A stretch of 64,000 bases of DNA, from NCBI RefSeq assembly GCF_018424605.1, contig NZ_QTKT01000004.1:124001-188000 (forward strand), written 5' to 3'. Position 1 is the first letter of the stretch. Each line of letters opens with the position of its first letter. Under the pieces are notes generated by a model. It was not told the DNA's origin, did not search any database, and saw only the letters and a program-made list of their open reading frames with translations. Position numbers and translations under genes: made by a program. This document shows positions 43,841 through 55,036 of the stretch, in pieces. Source of the stretch: Marinobacter lipolyticus. GTDB taxonomy: Bacteria; Pseudomonadota; Gammaproteobacteria; Pseudomonadales; Oleiphilaceae.

Positions 43841-44911
43841 ATGACACAGCTTAATCAGATCTATACGCTTTTGCTACTGGTCGCGGTGCTTCCGGGCTGT
43901 ACGACCATTGGCTATTACAGCCAGGCAATCGGCGGCCATGCCTCGCTGATGTGGTCGTCACAACCGGTCGATGAGTTGCTGCAGGCACCGGACACCGCGC
44001 CCGCGCTGGCGGGCAAACTGACGGTAGCGCGGGAGGCGCGCCGCTTTGCCCAGCAGCGACTGGCATTGCCGGTCGGAGAGGCGTTCACGGAATACAGCGA
44101 GCTGGGCCGGCCCTGGGTGGTGGTGAATCTGGTGGCGGCGCCGGAGTTTTCCCTCACGCCCCGCCAGTGGTGCTATCCGGTGGCCGGCTGCCAGGCTTAT
44201 CGTGGCTACTTCCGCCTGGAGGATGCCCGTGAGGAGCAGCGCACGCTCGCGGCTCGCGGTTACGACACCTTTATTGGCGGAGTCACCGCTTACTCCACCC
44301 TGGGCTGGTTCGACGACCCACTGCACTCCGGGTTCACCAGCCTGCCGGAAGACCGCATGGTCGCGCTGATGTTTCACGAACTGGCTCACCGGGTGGTGTA
44401 CGTGGATGAGGACACCGCTTTCAACGAAAGCTTCGCCACCGCGGTGGAACTGGAAGGCTTGCGGTTATGGCTGGAGCAGCGGGGAGACAGCGCCCGTTTC
44501 CACGCGGCCCTGCAACGTCTGGCGCAGCGCAACCAGACACTGGCCCTGGTGGACGATACCGTCGCGTCACTGGAACGCCTGTATCAGCGGGCGGAGCAGG
44601 CACCGGTGGCCGAGCTGAGACAGCAGAAGCAGCAGTTGATGGCCGGCCTGGCAGAGCGTTACAACGCACTGGCCGCCGGCTGGGAGGAACCCGGCCCCTT
44701 CGGCGACTCCGTCAGCACCCTCAACAACGCCAACCTCGCGCTGTTCCGCCAGTACAACCAGTACGTCCCGGGTTTTCGCCAGCTACTGCGCGAACACGAC
44801 TACAACTTTACCGACTTCTTTGTGCAGGTTCGGGCGTTGGCCGCGCAGGATGCCGGGGAGCGCACTCGCCGGCTCGCATTGCTGTCAGAGCGGTTTAACG
44901 AACACCTTTGA
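43841..44911 (+). CDS. Zinc aminopeptidase-like lipoprotein (COG4324 type)
   Basis: A 356-residue predicted lipoprotein: a hydrophobic N-terminus ending in the lipobox-like VLPGC, and a gluzincin-type zinc site HELAHRVVYVDEDTAFNESFA near residue 180, where the downstream Glu of NESFA is the likely third ligand. The family is annotated as predicted aminopeptidase. It should sit on the periplasmic face of a membrane. There is no clear Shine-Dalgarno before the ATG; the preceding region is highly structured. The 3' end overlaps argA by 27 bases. Confidence 0.83.
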   Translation: MTQLNQIYTLLLLVAVLPGCTTIGYYSQAIGGHASLMWSSQPVDELLQAPDTAPALAGKLTVAREARRFAQQRLALPVGEAFTEYSELGRPWVVVNLVAAPEFSLTPRQWCYPVAGCQAYRGYFRLEDAREEQRTLAARGYDTFIGGVTAYSTLGWFDDPLHSGFTSLPEDRMVALMFHELAHRVVYVDEDTAFNESFATAVELEGLRLWLEQRGDSARFHAALQRLAQRNQTLALVDDTVASLERLYQRAEQAPVAELRQQKQQLMAGLAERYNALAAGWEEPGPFGDSVSTLNNANLALFRQYNQYVPGFRQLLREHDYNFTDFFVQVRALAAQDAGERTRRLALLSERFNEHL

Positions 44912-46192
44912 ATTGCGCTGGGTGTTGTACGACGCCAGCTTGGGCCCCGGCAGTTCCTTCACGGTCGAGGGCAGGAAACCCCGTTCGCGGAACCAGTGTT
45001 CGGTCTGGGTGGTGAGCACAAACAGCCGCGCCACACCCTGGCTGCGGGCCAGCTTCTCGACCATCGCCAGGATGTCGTCGCCGCGGCCAGCACGGCGATA
45101 ATTGGGATCAACGGCGAAGCAGGACAGCTCCCCGGCGCCTTCCTCGGGGTAATGGTACAGCGCTGCGCAGCCCACGATGGTGCCGTCACGCTCGGCCACC
45201 ACAAACCGATCGATCTCCGTTTCCAGCATCTCCCGCGACCGGCGCACCAGAATGCCCTGCTCTTCCAATGGCTGGATCAGCTCCAGCACGCCGCCAATGT
45301 CCTCAACCCGGGCCTGACGGATCTGCTCATAGTGATCGCCGCTGACCAGGGTGCCGGCGCCGTCGCGGGTGAACAGTTCCTCCAGCAGCGCGCCATCGTT
45401 CACGTAACTGATAATGTGCGCGCGACGCACGCCTTTCACGCAGGCATCGCAGGCCGCCTTCAGCAGCGCGGCATCGTGCCCGGTGACCGCGCCCTCTGCC
45501 AGCCGTTCCGACGCCTGCCGGGCGGATAATTCACGAATCAGCGCACCGTCTGGCTCCAGCAGCCCCTGATCGTCAATGAACATGATCAGTTTCTCCGCCT
45601 GCAGCGCCGCCGCCACCTGGCTGCCCACGTCTTCGTAGGATAGATTGAAGGTGTCGCCGGTCGGCGAATAGCCCTGGGGCGGCAGCAACACGATGTGGCC
45701 CAGTTCCAGCAGCTTTTCGATGCCGGCGACGTCGACCCGGCGCACCCGGCCGGTGTAACCGAAATCGATACCGTCGAGGACGCCGACCGGGCGCGCGGTG
45801 ACGAAATTACCGCCGCTGACGCGGATGCGCGCGTTGTGCATGGGCGAGTTCACCAGCCCCATGGAAAGATGGCTCTCCAGCTGGGCGCGCAGGCCGCCTA
45901 CCGCCTGCAGCACCAGCGGAAGCTGGTCTTCCGGCGTCATCCGCAGGCCACGATGGAACGACGACTCCACACCGGCGCTGTCGAGCCGTTCCTGAATCTG
46001 CGGACGTGCCCCGAACACCACCACCAGACGTACGCCCAGACTGCTCAGCAAGGCGATGTCGTGAATGATGTTGATAAAGTTGTCGTGGGCAATGGCATCG
46101 CCGCCAATGGTCAGCACCACCGTGCGCCCGCGATGGGCATTGATGTACGGGGATGAGTGGCGGAATCCGTGCAGCCAGTCGTTGGATTTCAA
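44885..46192 (-). CDS. argA: N-acetylglutamate synthase
   Basis: Acetylates glutamate with acetyl-CoA, the first step of arginine synthesis. The 435-residue protein has an N-terminal amino-acid-kinase fold (TVVLTIGGDAIAH, residues about 20-280) that binds arginine for feedback control, and a C-terminal GNAT domain (FAVDPNYRRAGRGDDILAMV near residue 350). The TTG start at 46192 has CAGGAGAGACGA upstream and no better ATG. It is 24 bases after argE. The 3' end overlaps the convergent aminopeptidase-like gene. Confidence 0.95.
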   Translation of the reverse strand: MKSNDWLHGFRHSSPYINAHRGRTVVLTIGGDAIAHDNFINIIHDIALLSSLGVRLVVVFGARPQIQERLDSAGVESSFHRGLRMTPEDQLPLVLQAVGGLRAQLESHLSMGLVNSPMHNARIRVSGGNFVTARPVGVLDGIDFGYTGRVRRVDVAGIEKLLELGHIVLLPPQGYSPTGDTFNLSYEDVGSQVAAALQAEKLIMFIDDQGLLEPDGALIRELSARQASERLAEGAVTGHDAALLKAACDACVKGVRRAHIISYVNDGALLEELFTRDGAGTLVSGDHYEQIRQARVEDIGGVLELIQPLEEQGILVRRSREMLETEIDRFVVAERDGTIVGCAALYHYPEEGAGELSCFAVDPNYRRAGRGDDILAMVEKLARSQGVARLFVLTTQTEHWFRERGFLPSTVKELPGPKLASYNTQRNSKVFVKPL

Positions 46193-46216
46193 TCGTCTCT
46201 CCTGATGACCTGTCTG

Positions 46217-47383
46217 TTACAGGCAGAACTGTTGGATCAATCCCCTGAGGATCTTCACGGTAGGCTCCAGCTGCGACAGTTCCAGAAACTCGTCGGGCTG
46301 GTGCGCCTGGTCAATCGAGCCCGGCCCCATCACCAGGGTTTCCAGACCCAGCCGCTGCAGCCAGGGCGCCTCGGTGGCGAAGGCGACCGCATGGGCCGTG
46401 TGCCCGGTCAGTTTCTCGCAGGCACGCACCAGTTCCGCATCGGCCGGCGTCTCGAACGGCGGTACGCCATCGAACAGGGGCTCGAACGCCATGGTCAGTT
46501 CGCGCCGCGCGGCCACCGGCTGAATCTTGTTCAGAATGGCCTGGCGCAGACTGTCCATATCCATGCCCGGCAGCGGTCGCAGATCGAAGTGCAGCTCACA
46601 GCGGGCACAGATGCGGTTGGGATTATCGCCACCGTGGATGCACCCCAGGTTCAGCGTCGGCACCTGCACCGCGAAATTGGGGTTCTGGTATTGTTCCTGC
46701 CAGGCGGCGCGCAGCGCCAGCAATTCGCCAAGGGCTTCGTGCATCCCTTCCATGGCATTGCGGCCCAGCGCCGGATCGGAGGAATGACCGGACTGACCCT
46801 CAAAGGCCAGTCGCTCCATCATGATGCCCTTGTGCATACGCACCGGTTTCAGCCCGGTCGGCTCGCCGATCACCGCATAGCGGGCTTTCGGTCGCCCGGC
46901 TTCCGCCAGCGCCCGGGCACCGTTCATCGAGCTTTCCTCATCCGCGGTGGCCAGAATGATCAACGGTTGCTTGAGCGGTTGGCCGGCAAACGCCCGCGCC
47001 GCCTCTATGGCCAGCGGGAAGAAGCCTTTCATGTCGCAGGTACCCAGCCCGTACCAGCGGTTGTCCCGCTCGGTCAGGGTGAAGGGGTCGCTTTGCCAGC
47101 GCTTGTCGTCGAACGGCACCGTGTCGGTGTGCCCCGACAGCACCAGTCCGCCCGGGCCGCTGCCCAGGGTGGCAATCAGATTGTATTTGCCCGGCATGTC
47201 GGGCACCGGCATCGTTTCAATGGCAAATCCCAATGGCTCCAGCCAGCCGGCCAGGGTCTGCACCACCGCTTCGTTGCTGTGGTCCCATTCCGGCGTGGCA
47301 CTGCTGATGGAAGGCAGGGAGATGAGCCTGGCCAGCATGTCGCGGATGCCCGGCACGCTCCCGGTGTTCGTTGTCTCAGACAT
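46217..47383 (-). CDS. argE: Acetylornithine deacetylase
   Basis: A 388-residue M20-type zinc hydrolase that releases ornithine from N-acetylornithine. Zinc ligands appear in LVLSGHTDTVPFDD near residue 78, TCDMKG near 115, and ATADEESSMNGARA near 145, with IGEPTGLKPV near 172. It lies between an unknown membrane protein gene and argA, within an arginine gene run. Other M20 hydrolases share these motifs, but the context supports ArgE. Confidence 0.93.
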   Translation of the reverse strand: MSETTNTGSVPGIRDMLARLISLPSISSATPEWDHSNEAVVQTLAGWLEPLGFAIETMPVPDMPGKYNLIATLGSGPGGLVLSGHTDTVPFDDKRWQSDPFTLTERDNRWYGLGTCDMKGFFPLAIEAARAFAGQPLKQPLIILATADEESSMNGARALAEAGRPKARYAVIGEPTGLKPVRMHKGIMMERLAFEGQSGHSSDPALGRNAMEGMHEALGELLALRAAWQEQYQNPNFAVQVPTLNLGCIHGGDNPNRICARCELHFDLRPLPGMDMDSLRQAILNKIQPVAARRELTMAFEPLFDGVPPFETPADAELVRACEKLTGHTAHAVAFATEAPWLQRLGLETLVMGPGSIDQAHQPDEFLELSQLEPTVKILRGLIQQFCL

Positions 47384-47410
47384 AACACGCTTCCCCGATC
47401 CGCTGTGGGA

Positions 47411-48652
47411 TCAACGGGCCTGGCCGCGCCGCCAGACCTCCAGTGACTCAATGGCGCGAATAACGATGGGGTAGGCAACTTCTCCGCCACCCACCACGCG
47501 GGCAATTTCCAGTGTCGTTTCCCCCACACTGGCCAGCCGGCCCTCCACCACATTACCGTTCGACAGGGTCACCTTCACGGTGTGCCCCGCCCAGCGAGCG
47601 GCGTCCGCCACCTCCCCGGGGTACCAGCCGGCGACCGGACGGCCTTCGCCTTCCGGGACCACGGGCTGAACCGCCTCGCCGGCAACGTCGGGCTCCGGGG
47701 GAGCCACCGCCCTCAGGTAAACATCGGGCACGGTCTGCCCATTGTAGCTGACCTGCAGCATGCCCGGCGCGGGCTGCTCTGCCTGGTGCACCGGAACACC
47801 CATCACCGGGCGCGAGGGGTTGAGCGCCAGCGTCACTTCGCCCCCCTCGGTCAGCCACTGGCGGTAGAGCGCCAGCAATTGATCGCTGGCCTCGAAACCA
47901 CGGGCGTTCAGGCCCTGACGAAAGGCCTGCATCACGATGGCGGTCCACTGCTCGGTGGTCACTGCCGATTCCCGGGCACAATAGGCCGCAATTCTGCGCA
48001 TCAGGCCGCCGTCCCGCAGCGTGACCCGGGCCGGGCCGTCCGCCGTCTGCGCCAGCGCACCCGGATTCAGCAAGTCCAGCCGCGCCCCCGGCCAGCTAAC
48101 CTCGAGACTGCCAGCGCGGTCGGTGGTGACCTCCAGATACAATTGATCAGGCTGCTGGTGAATCAGTACCTCACCGGCAATACCCTCTATGCCCATCCGC
48201 ATCAGGTCGCCGCTGCCCAGCTGCTGCCGGTGATCCGGACCGCACACCGGCACAAACAGCGCCTCACTGGTGTTGCCGGCGGCGGTCACCCAGTTGCGGA
48301 ACATGGTGGCTTCCAGAACGAGCGCAAGCTGCTCGCCCCGCACTGTCCAGGCCGGCGGCAGGTTGCCCGGGTCGATCAGTGCCATCAGCAGATTCACCGG
48401 TGAACCGGCATCAAAGCTTACGCGACCGGCTTCCAGCGGCCCCGCCAAGCGGAAATCCTGGTAACTGGCGCCGCTGAGCAGCAACCGGCCTTCAATGCCG
48501 GAACTGATGGTGCCGCGCTCAATCACCCCCAGGTGCTCAAACGCTTCCCGTGCTTCGGCCAGGCGCTGATCCGCCAGCCACCAGACCGCCGCCTTGAACA
48601 GCAGCCAGCCGAACACTACCACCACAACCACAAAGCTCAGCAGGCGTTTCAT
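47411..48652 (-). CDS. Hypothetical membrane-anchored protein
   Basis: A 413-residue protein with a short N-terminal membrane anchor (KRLLSFVVVVVVFGWLLFKAA) and a large exported domain with beta-strand-like alternation. A Cys pair (VPVCGPD and AAYCARES) could form a disulphide. The C-terminal 60 residues (GHTVKVTLSNGNVVEGRLAS) look like a small beta-barrel of the Sm/SH3 kind. I do not recognise a family; AsmA- or DUF945-like proteins look similar in outline. The ATG at 48652 has GAGG upstream. It lies between argB and argE, which it may share a transcript with. Confidence 0.7.
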   Translation of the reverse strand: MKRLLSFVVVVVVFGWLLFKAAVWWLADQRLAEAREAFEHLGVIERGTISSGIEGRLLLSGASYQDFRLAGPLEAGRVSFDAGSPVNLLMALIDPGNLPPAWTVRGEQLALVLEATMFRNWVTAAGNTSEALFVPVCGPDHRQQLGSGDLMRMGIEGIAGEVLIHQQPDQLYLEVTTDRAGSLEVSWPGARLDLLNPGALAQTADGPARVTLRDGGLMRRIAAYCARESAVTTEQWTAIVMQAFRQGLNARGFEASDQLLALYRQWLTEGGEVTLALNPSRPVMGVPVHQAEQPAPGMLQVSYNGQTVPDVYLRAVAPPEPDVAGEAVQPVVPEGEGRPVAGWYPGEVADAARWAGHTVKVTLSNGNVVEGRLASVGETTLEIARVVGGGEVAYPIVIRAIESLEVWRRGQAR

Positions 48653-48726
48653 CAATACATCCTCTTGCCCGGCAGCCAGCGTATGCCCGGCCGGGCTACC
48701 TCTTCGAAATTCGCGGCAGCACCCGA

Positions 48727-49707
<981 letters not shown>

Positions 49708-52347
49708 TCAGAAGTCGGCCACCAGATCCGGCGCCACCTTCATCAACTGGTCCCGGAACACCTGTTTGATGCGCTCCAGCGCCTCTTCGGTTTCTCCCTC
49801 GAATCTCAGCACCAGTACCGGCGTGGTGTTCGACGCCCGGCACAGCCCCCAGCCATCGGCGTAATCCACACGGATACCGTCGATGGTGCTGATACTGCCA
49901 TCGCCGAACTCACCTTCCCGGCCCAGACGCTCCACCAGCTCGAACTTGGTTTCCTCGGTCACGTCCACGTTCAGCTCCGGGGTGCTGATGTCTTCCGGGA
50001 AGTCTTCAAACACCTCATCGCTGTGACGGTCTTCAATGCCCAGAATTTCCAGCAGCCGGGCCGCGGAATAGAGACCATCATCAAAGCCATACCAGCGCTC
50101 GCCGAAGAAGATGTGGCCACTCATTTCCCCGGCCAGCAGGGCGCCGGTTTCTTTCATCTTGGCCTTCATCAGCGAGTGCCCGGTCTTCCACATGATGGGC
50201 CGGCCGCCGGCTTCGGAAATCACCCCCGCGAGGCGGCGGCTGCACTTGACGTCATAGAGTACATCCGCGCCCGGGTTGCGGGACACCACATCGCGGGCAA
50301 AGAGCATCAGCAGGCGGTCCGGCCAGATGATCTTGCCACTGTTGGTCACCACTCCGAGGCGGTCGCCGTCGCCATCGAACGCCAGGCCCAGATCGGCCTT
50401 TTCGGCCTGCACCCGGGCAATCAGGTCGGTCAGGTTGTCCGGCTTGCCAGGGTCCGGATGGTGATTGGGGAAATCACCGTCCACCTCGCAGTATAATGGA
50501 ATCACCTCACAGCCCAGCTCTTCCACCAGCATCGGCGCCAGCTCGCCCGCAATGCCGTTACCCGCATCCAGCACCACCTTCAGCGGAGCCGCCACCGCAA
50601 TATCGCCAACGATGCGGTCAAGATAGGCGCGGCGCACATCCTCTGAGGACTGAGCACCCTGACCGCTGGCCAGATCGCCGGTGCGGATGCGTTGCAACAG
50701 TTTCTGTATCGCCTCACCGGACAGGGTCTCCCCGCCCAGCATGATCTTCAGGCCGTTGTAATTGGCCGGGTTATGGCTGCCGGTCACCATCACACCGGAG
50801 CCGGTCTGCAACTGGTGGGTGGCGAAGTACAGCACCGGCGTGGGCACCGCGCCCACATGAATCACATCACAACCGGTGGCCATGATGCCGCGCGCCAGCG
50901 CATCGGCCAGACCCGGGCTGGAATGGCGACCATCGTAACCAATGCAGAGGCGGTCAACGCCCCGCGCCGCGGCCTCACTGCCAATGGCGCGGCCAATTTC
51001 ACAGACGATTTCTTCGGACAGGGTTTCCCCAACGATGCCACGAATGTCGTAGGCCCGGAAGATACCGGCGGGCACCTCCACGCTCGGGGCAGCCACTTCT
51101 TCCACGGCCGGAGAGGACGCAGCGGCGGAACCGTCATCGCCGGCACCTGAGCCGAAGCCGAGCACGTCGTCGTCACCATCGAGCATGTCGATGTCCAGCA
51201 TGTCTTTTTCCTGAAACAACGGCTCCTCCGCCGTCGGCGCCGCCGGTTTGGCCGAAGCCGCCGCAGGCCGTGCCGTCTCCGCCGCCTTGGACACTCGCTT
51301 GTCCACCACCTGGGACAGGCGCTGGAGCACCTCGCCGGTGGCGGCCACCACGTCCCACTTGAGAGCCGGCAGCTTGATCCGCTCACCACTGAACACCTTG
51401 TGCGCCCATTGGGTCAGGGTGGTGACGTCCTGACGGATACTGCGCTGGGCACCGCCGAGCAGCACCCACACCATAATGGCCGCCACCAGCACCGGCGCCA
51501 GCACCAGAATCAACGCCAGCGTTCCGTTGACCACCGGGGCCGGCGGCGACGCCGGCGTGTAGCTGACCGACCAGTCCGGCGCATTGAGCGCCCGCTCGAC
51601 CGCCGTGCCATTGGCGCTGCCGCTGCTGACCACCACCCGCGACGACCCACCCACGGTCTGCACCAGTGCGGCCTGCCCGCTCAGTTCTGCGTTGTTCACC
51701 GACAGCAGGGGGCGCAGCTGCGTGGCATCGAACACCACCAGCATGCTACCGGTCATGGCGCGGCTGTCGGGGTTGCGTACTGGCGCGGCGAGCTGGAAAT
51801 ACCATTGCCCCTCCCGCGGAAACGCATCCGGATGCAGTGAGCGGCCGCCTTCCGCCCGCCGGGCCAGGTCGAGGCCGGCAAAACCCAGTATGCCGGCGTT
51901 TCCGGCACTGCGGGGAATGTCACCGTAAGGGAACAGGTAGACCGCCTCGATGCCCGGCAGCGCGGCAGCCAGCTCCTCGCGCACCGCGTCGATGTCTGCC
52001 GGGTTGGTCAGCGCCTCACGCACATGGCGCTGCGCCGCCAGCCCTGACACCGCCGCTTGCAGCAGACCGAGATGCTGATTCAGCCGGCTGACCACCGCAT
52101 CCGCTTCCAGCGACGCCTGCAGCTCTGCGCGACGGGATTCCGCGGGCCCGGCAATCAGAAAATGGATGAGCGCCGCCGCCAGCACACCGGCGAGCAGAAC
52201 CACCGCCGCCTGGGCGGTGGCCACCGATCCGAGGTTTTTCAGGCGTGGACCATTGGCTGACTTGTTCGGCTTCTGTTTTCCCGCCGGCTTTTTTTCCGGC
52301 TTGTCTGCAACAACCTCATCCGATTTCTTCTTTTTACCCAGCTTCAT
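49708..52347 (-). CDS. algC: Phosphomannomutase/phosphoglucomutase, long membrane-anchored form
   Basis: An 879-residue protein. The C-terminal half (about 425-879) is a complete alpha-D-phosphohexomutase: phosphoserine loop VTGSHNPANYNG near residue 523, metal loop AFDGDGDRLG near 655, sugar-binding GEMSGH near 740 and phosphate-binding RASNTTPVLVLRFE near 840. The N-terminal half has two transmembrane segments (about 45-65 and 270-300) flanking a sensor-like periplasmic domain, then an Ala/Pro/Asp-rich linker. AlgC makes mannose- and glucose-1-phosphate for polysaccharides. The ATG at 52347 has AGGATGG upstream; a GTG at 52362 is possible. Confidence 0.93.
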   Translation of the reverse strand: MKLGKKKKSDEVVADKPEKKPAGKQKPNKSANGPRLKNLGSVATAQAAVVLLAGVLAAALIHFLIAGPAESRRAELQASLEADAVVSRLNQHLGLLQAAVSGLAAQRHVREALTNPADIDAVREELAAALPGIEAVYLFPYGDIPRSAGNAGILGFAGLDLARRAEGGRSLHPDAFPREGQWYFQLAAPVRNPDSRAMTGSMLVVFDATQLRPLLSVNNAELSGQAALVQTVGGSSRVVVSSGSANGTAVERALNAPDWSVSYTPASPPAPVVNGTLALILVLAPVLVAAIMVWVLLGGAQRSIRQDVTTLTQWAHKVFSGERIKLPALKWDVVAATGEVLQRLSQVVDKRVSKAAETARPAAASAKPAAPTAEEPLFQEKDMLDIDMLDGDDDVLGFGSGAGDDGSAAASSPAVEEVAAPSVEVPAGIFRAYDIRGIVGETLSEEIVCEIGRAIGSEAAARGVDRLCIGYDGRHSSPGLADALARGIMATGCDVIHVGAVPTPVLYFATHQLQTGSGVMVTGSHNPANYNGLKIMLGGETLSGEAIQKLLQRIRTGDLASGQGAQSSEDVRRAYLDRIVGDIAVAAPLKVVLDAGNGIAGELAPMLVEELGCEVIPLYCEVDGDFPNHHPDPGKPDNLTDLIARVQAEKADLGLAFDGDGDRLGVVTNSGKIIWPDRLLMLFARDVVSRNPGADVLYDVKCSRRLAGVISEAGGRPIMWKTGHSLMKAKMKETGALLAGEMSGHIFFGERWYGFDDGLYSAARLLEILGIEDRHSDEVFEDFPEDISTPELNVDVTEETKFELVERLGREGEFGDGSISTIDGIRVDYADGWGLCRASNTTPVLVLRFEGETEEALERIKQVFRDQLMKVAPDLVADF

Positions 52348-52444
52348 GAGTCCATCCTGCACTTATAATTTTTTCCGGGGCAATGAATTACCAGCCAAGT
52401 ATAGACGCCCGCCAGTTTTTCCGCGTTTACAGTCTGTTACCCGT

Positions 52445-52906
52445 TTAGCGGGTGCCGGTTGACCCAAAACCACCCGCACCCCGGTCACTGGCATCAAAGC
52501 TGTCCACCACTTCAAAATCCGCCTGCACCACCGGCACCAGCACCAGCTGGACCAGGCGTTCGCCGATATCAATGGTGAACTCGCTCTGCCCCCGGTTCCA
52601 GCAGGACACCATCAGCTCGCCCTGGTAATCGGAGTCAATCAGCCCCACCAGGTTGCCGAGCACGATGCCGTGCTTGTGGCCAAGCCCGCTGCGGGGCAGG
52701 ATGACCGCCGCCAGGGATGGGTCCGCAATGTGGATGGACAGCCCGGTGCGGATCAGCTCGGTGTCGCCCGGCTTCAGGGTCAGCGGCTGGTCCAGGCAGG
52801 CGTGCAGGTCCAGGCCGGCCGAGCCTTCGGTGGCGTAGTGCGGAAACGCGATGGTGTCACCGATTCTGGCGTCCAGAATGCGGACCTGAAGAGTTTTACG
52901 TGTCAT
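52445..52906 (-). CDS. dut: dUTP diphosphatase
   Basis: Hydrolyses dUTP to dUMP, keeping uracil out of DNA. The 153-residue trimeric dUTPase has the five conserved motifs, including AGLDLHA near residue 30, [11 protein letters not shown] near 70, [11 protein letters not shown] near 85 and the C-terminal [10 protein letters not shown]. It lies between coaBC and algC in the order found in Pseudomonas. Confidence 0.97.
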   Translation of the reverse strand: MTRKTLQVRILDARIGDTIAFPHYATEGSAGLDLHACLDQPLTLKPGDTELIRTGLSIHIADPSLAAVILPRSGLGHKHGIVLGNLVGLIDSDYQGELMVSCWNRGQSEFTIDIGERLVQLVLVPVVQADFEVVDSFDASDRGAGGFGSTGTR

Positions 52907-52943
52907 GCAAAGTCCTGTCAGAAGGGTTGAGTGAAGCGAGCGC

Positions 52944-54131
52944 TCAGGAAAGCTGTTCGGCGATCAGGGCCACCAGCCGGCTGGCAATGCCGGTTTTGCT
53001 CTCTGGCCCGATAGACTGCTCTCCGTCGCGCCAGAATACGGTCACCGCGTTACAATCGCTGTTGAAGCCGAGCCCGGGCACCGAAACGTCGTTGGCGACG
53101 ATCATATTGAGCCGCTTGCGCTGCATCTTGTCCCGGGCGTAACGCTCGACATCCGCGGTTTCCGCCGCAAAGCCCACGGTAAAGGGTGCGTCCGTGCGCG
53201 CCGCGATGGTCGCCAGGGTATCGGGATTGCGCACCAGCGCCAGAGTCATGTCTTCGCTGGTCTTCTTGATCTTGTCGTCGGCGCAGGCCTGCGGTCGGTA
53301 ATCGGCCACCGCCGCGGTGGCGATAAATATGTCACACCCGGAGTCTACGGCACGACTGGCTTCGGTCAGCATATCCTCTGCCGTCACCACCGGCCGCACC
53401 GACACCCCAATTGGCGCAGCAAGGGCCACCGGGCCGCTGACCAGCACCACCTCGGCACCCGCCGACCTCGCCGCGGCGGCCAGCGCGTAGCCCATTTTGC
53501 CGGAGCTGTGATTGCTGATGTAGCGCACTGGATCAATCGGTTCGCGGGTGGGCCCTGCGGTGATCACCACGCGCTTGCCCGACAAGGGCCCGGCGCGATC
53601 ACCGGCAATACGTTCAAACAGCACTTGCGGCTCCAGCATGCGCCCCGGCCCGGTGTCGCCACAGGCCTGGGCTCCCTGATCCGGACCCCAGAGGCGGATT
53701 TGTGGATCCTCAGCCAGTAACCCGATGTTGCGCCGGGTACGATGATTGTTCCACATCGCCTGATTCATCGCCGGTGCCAGCGCAATGGGCGATTCGGTGG
53801 CGCAGCACACGGTGGTCAGCAGGTCGTCCGCCATGCCGTTGGCCAGACGGGCAATAAAGTCCGCCGATGCCGGCGCGACGACGATCAGGTCGGCCCACTT
53901 GGCCAGTTCGATGTGCCCCATGCCCAACTCGGCCTCCGGGTCCAGCAGAGACGTCCGCACCGCTTCGCCGCTCAACGCCTGAAACGTCAGCGGGGTGACG
54001 AACGCTTCCGCCCCCCGGGTCATCACCACCCGTACCTCATGCCCGGCCTTTTTCAGCAGCCGTACCAGCTCCGCGCTTTTGTAGGCAGCAATGCCGCCGG
54101 TGATGCCCAGCAGAATTCGTTGTGGGGCCAT
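52944..54131 (-). CDS. coaBC: Phosphopantothenoylcysteine decarboxylase/synthetase
   Basis: Bifunctional enzyme of coenzyme A synthesis (395 residues). The N-terminal flavoprotein CoaC domain has [18 protein letters not shown], the active-site His and Asn in [18 protein letters not shown] and PAMNQAMW, and the catalytic Cys in [17 protein letters not shown]. The C-terminal CoaB domain starts [25 protein letters not shown]. The ATG at 54131 has GGAGCGGG upstream; the frame to 54176 is not supported. It is divergent from radC. Confidence 0.97.
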   Translation of the reverse strand: MAPQRILLGITGGIAAYKSAELVRLLKKAGHEVRVVMTRGAEAFVTPLTFQALSGEAVRTSLLDPEAELGMGHIELAKWADLIVVAPASADFIARLANGMADDLLTTVCCATESPIALAPAMNQAMWNNHRTRRNIGLLAEDPQIRLWGPDQGAQACGDTGPGRMLEPQVLFERIAGDRAGPLSGKRVVITAGPTREPIDPVRYISNHSSGKMGYALAAAARSAGAEVVLVSGPVALAAPIGVSVRPVVTAEDMLTEASRAVDSGCDIFIATAAVADYRPQACADDKIKKTSEDMTLALVRNPDTLATIAARTDAPFTVGFAAETADVERYARDKMQRKRLNMIVANDVSVPGLGFNSDCNAVTVFWRDGEQSIGPESKTGIASRLVALIAEQLS

Positions 54132-54284
54132 ACCCGCTCCGTACCCGATAGATATAAAAGAGTTATAAGATACCACGGCAAACGCCTGCCGACAGCCCGC
54201 AGCTCGTGGTAGACTTTCGGCCGGATTTCAGTGGCCTGCGCAGGACGCGCCGACACCCCGTTTACAGACAGCAAGGATGCAACC

Positions 54285-54959
54285 ATGACCACCCCCTCCT
54301 GGCCTACCGACGAGCGGCCGCGGGAGCGACTGCTGGCCCACGGCGCCGGCAGCCTGTCCGACGCCGAGCTGCTGGCGATTTTCCTGCGCACCGGCACCGC
54401 CGGCATGCCGGTAATGGCCCTGGCCCGCCATCTGATCGACACCTTCGGGGGTCTGCGCGGGCTGATGACCGCCTCGCAACGACAATTCTGTGAGGTCAAA
54501 GGCCTCGGCACTGCCAAGTACGCCCAGGTCCAGGCCGCCATGGAGATGGCCCAGCGGGTGATGGACGAGCCCCTGCGCCAGGGCGACCCGCTGCGCTCTC
54601 CGGCAGACACCCGCCGCTTCCTGTGCAGCCGCCTCGGCACCTACCCCCACGAGGTGTTTGCCGGCCTGTTCCTGGACAACCGCCACCGGGTGATCCAGTA
54701 CCGGGAGTTATTCCGCGGCACCATTGATGGCGCGGCGGTGTACCCCCGGGAGGTGGTGCGTCAGGCGCTGGAGGACAACGCCGCCGCGGTGATTTTTGCC
54801 CACAACCACCCGTCCGGGGTGGCGGAACCCAGCCAGGCCGACATCTCCCTCACCCGTCGCCTGAAAGAAGCCCTCGGGCTGGTGGATATCAGGGTTCTTG
54901 ACCATATGGTTGTCGGCCACGGTGAGGTAATATCCCTGGCTGAACGGGGGCTGATGTAG
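54285..54959 (+). CDS. radC: RadC family protein (JAMM domain)
   Basis: A 224-residue protein with an N-terminal helix-hairpin-helix-like part ([15 protein letters not shown]) and a C-terminal JAMM/MPN domain with the zinc motif [16 protein letters not shown] near residue 175. Despite the name its role in DNA repair is not established. AAGGA precedes the ATG at 54285; the frame is open from 54231. It is followed by the rpmB promoter. Confidence 0.95.
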   Translation: MTTPSWPTDERPRERLLAHGAGSLSDAELLAIFLRTGTAGMPVMALARHLIDTFGGLRGLMTASQRQFCEVKGLGTAKYAQVQAAMEMAQRVMDEPLRQGDPLRSPADTRRFLCSRLGTYPHEVFAGLFLDNRHRVIQYRELFRGTIDGAAVYPREVVRQALEDNAAAVIFAHNHPSGVAEPSQADISLTRRLKEALGLVDIRVLDHMVVGHGEVISLAERGLM

Positions 54960-55007
54960 CCGACGCTGGGCCAGAACCAAAAAACTGGCCAAATTCCCAA
55001 CAATTTT

Positions 55008-55036
55008 TTGCGTTGGGGGGCCAGTTCTGGTATAAA
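55008..55036 (+). promoter_or_regulatory. rpmB-rpmG promoter
   Basis: TTGCGT (55008-55013), a 17-base spacer and TATAAA (55031-55036) form a strong sigma-70 promoter. The rpmB start is 121 bases downstream of the -10, leaving a long untranslated leader, and GGAGG precedes rpmB. Confidence 0.75.

Noticed and set aside
46157..47446. Plus-strand frame (429 codons) opposite argE
   Set aside because: ArgE carries its metal-site motifs on the other strand, so this is a shadow frame.
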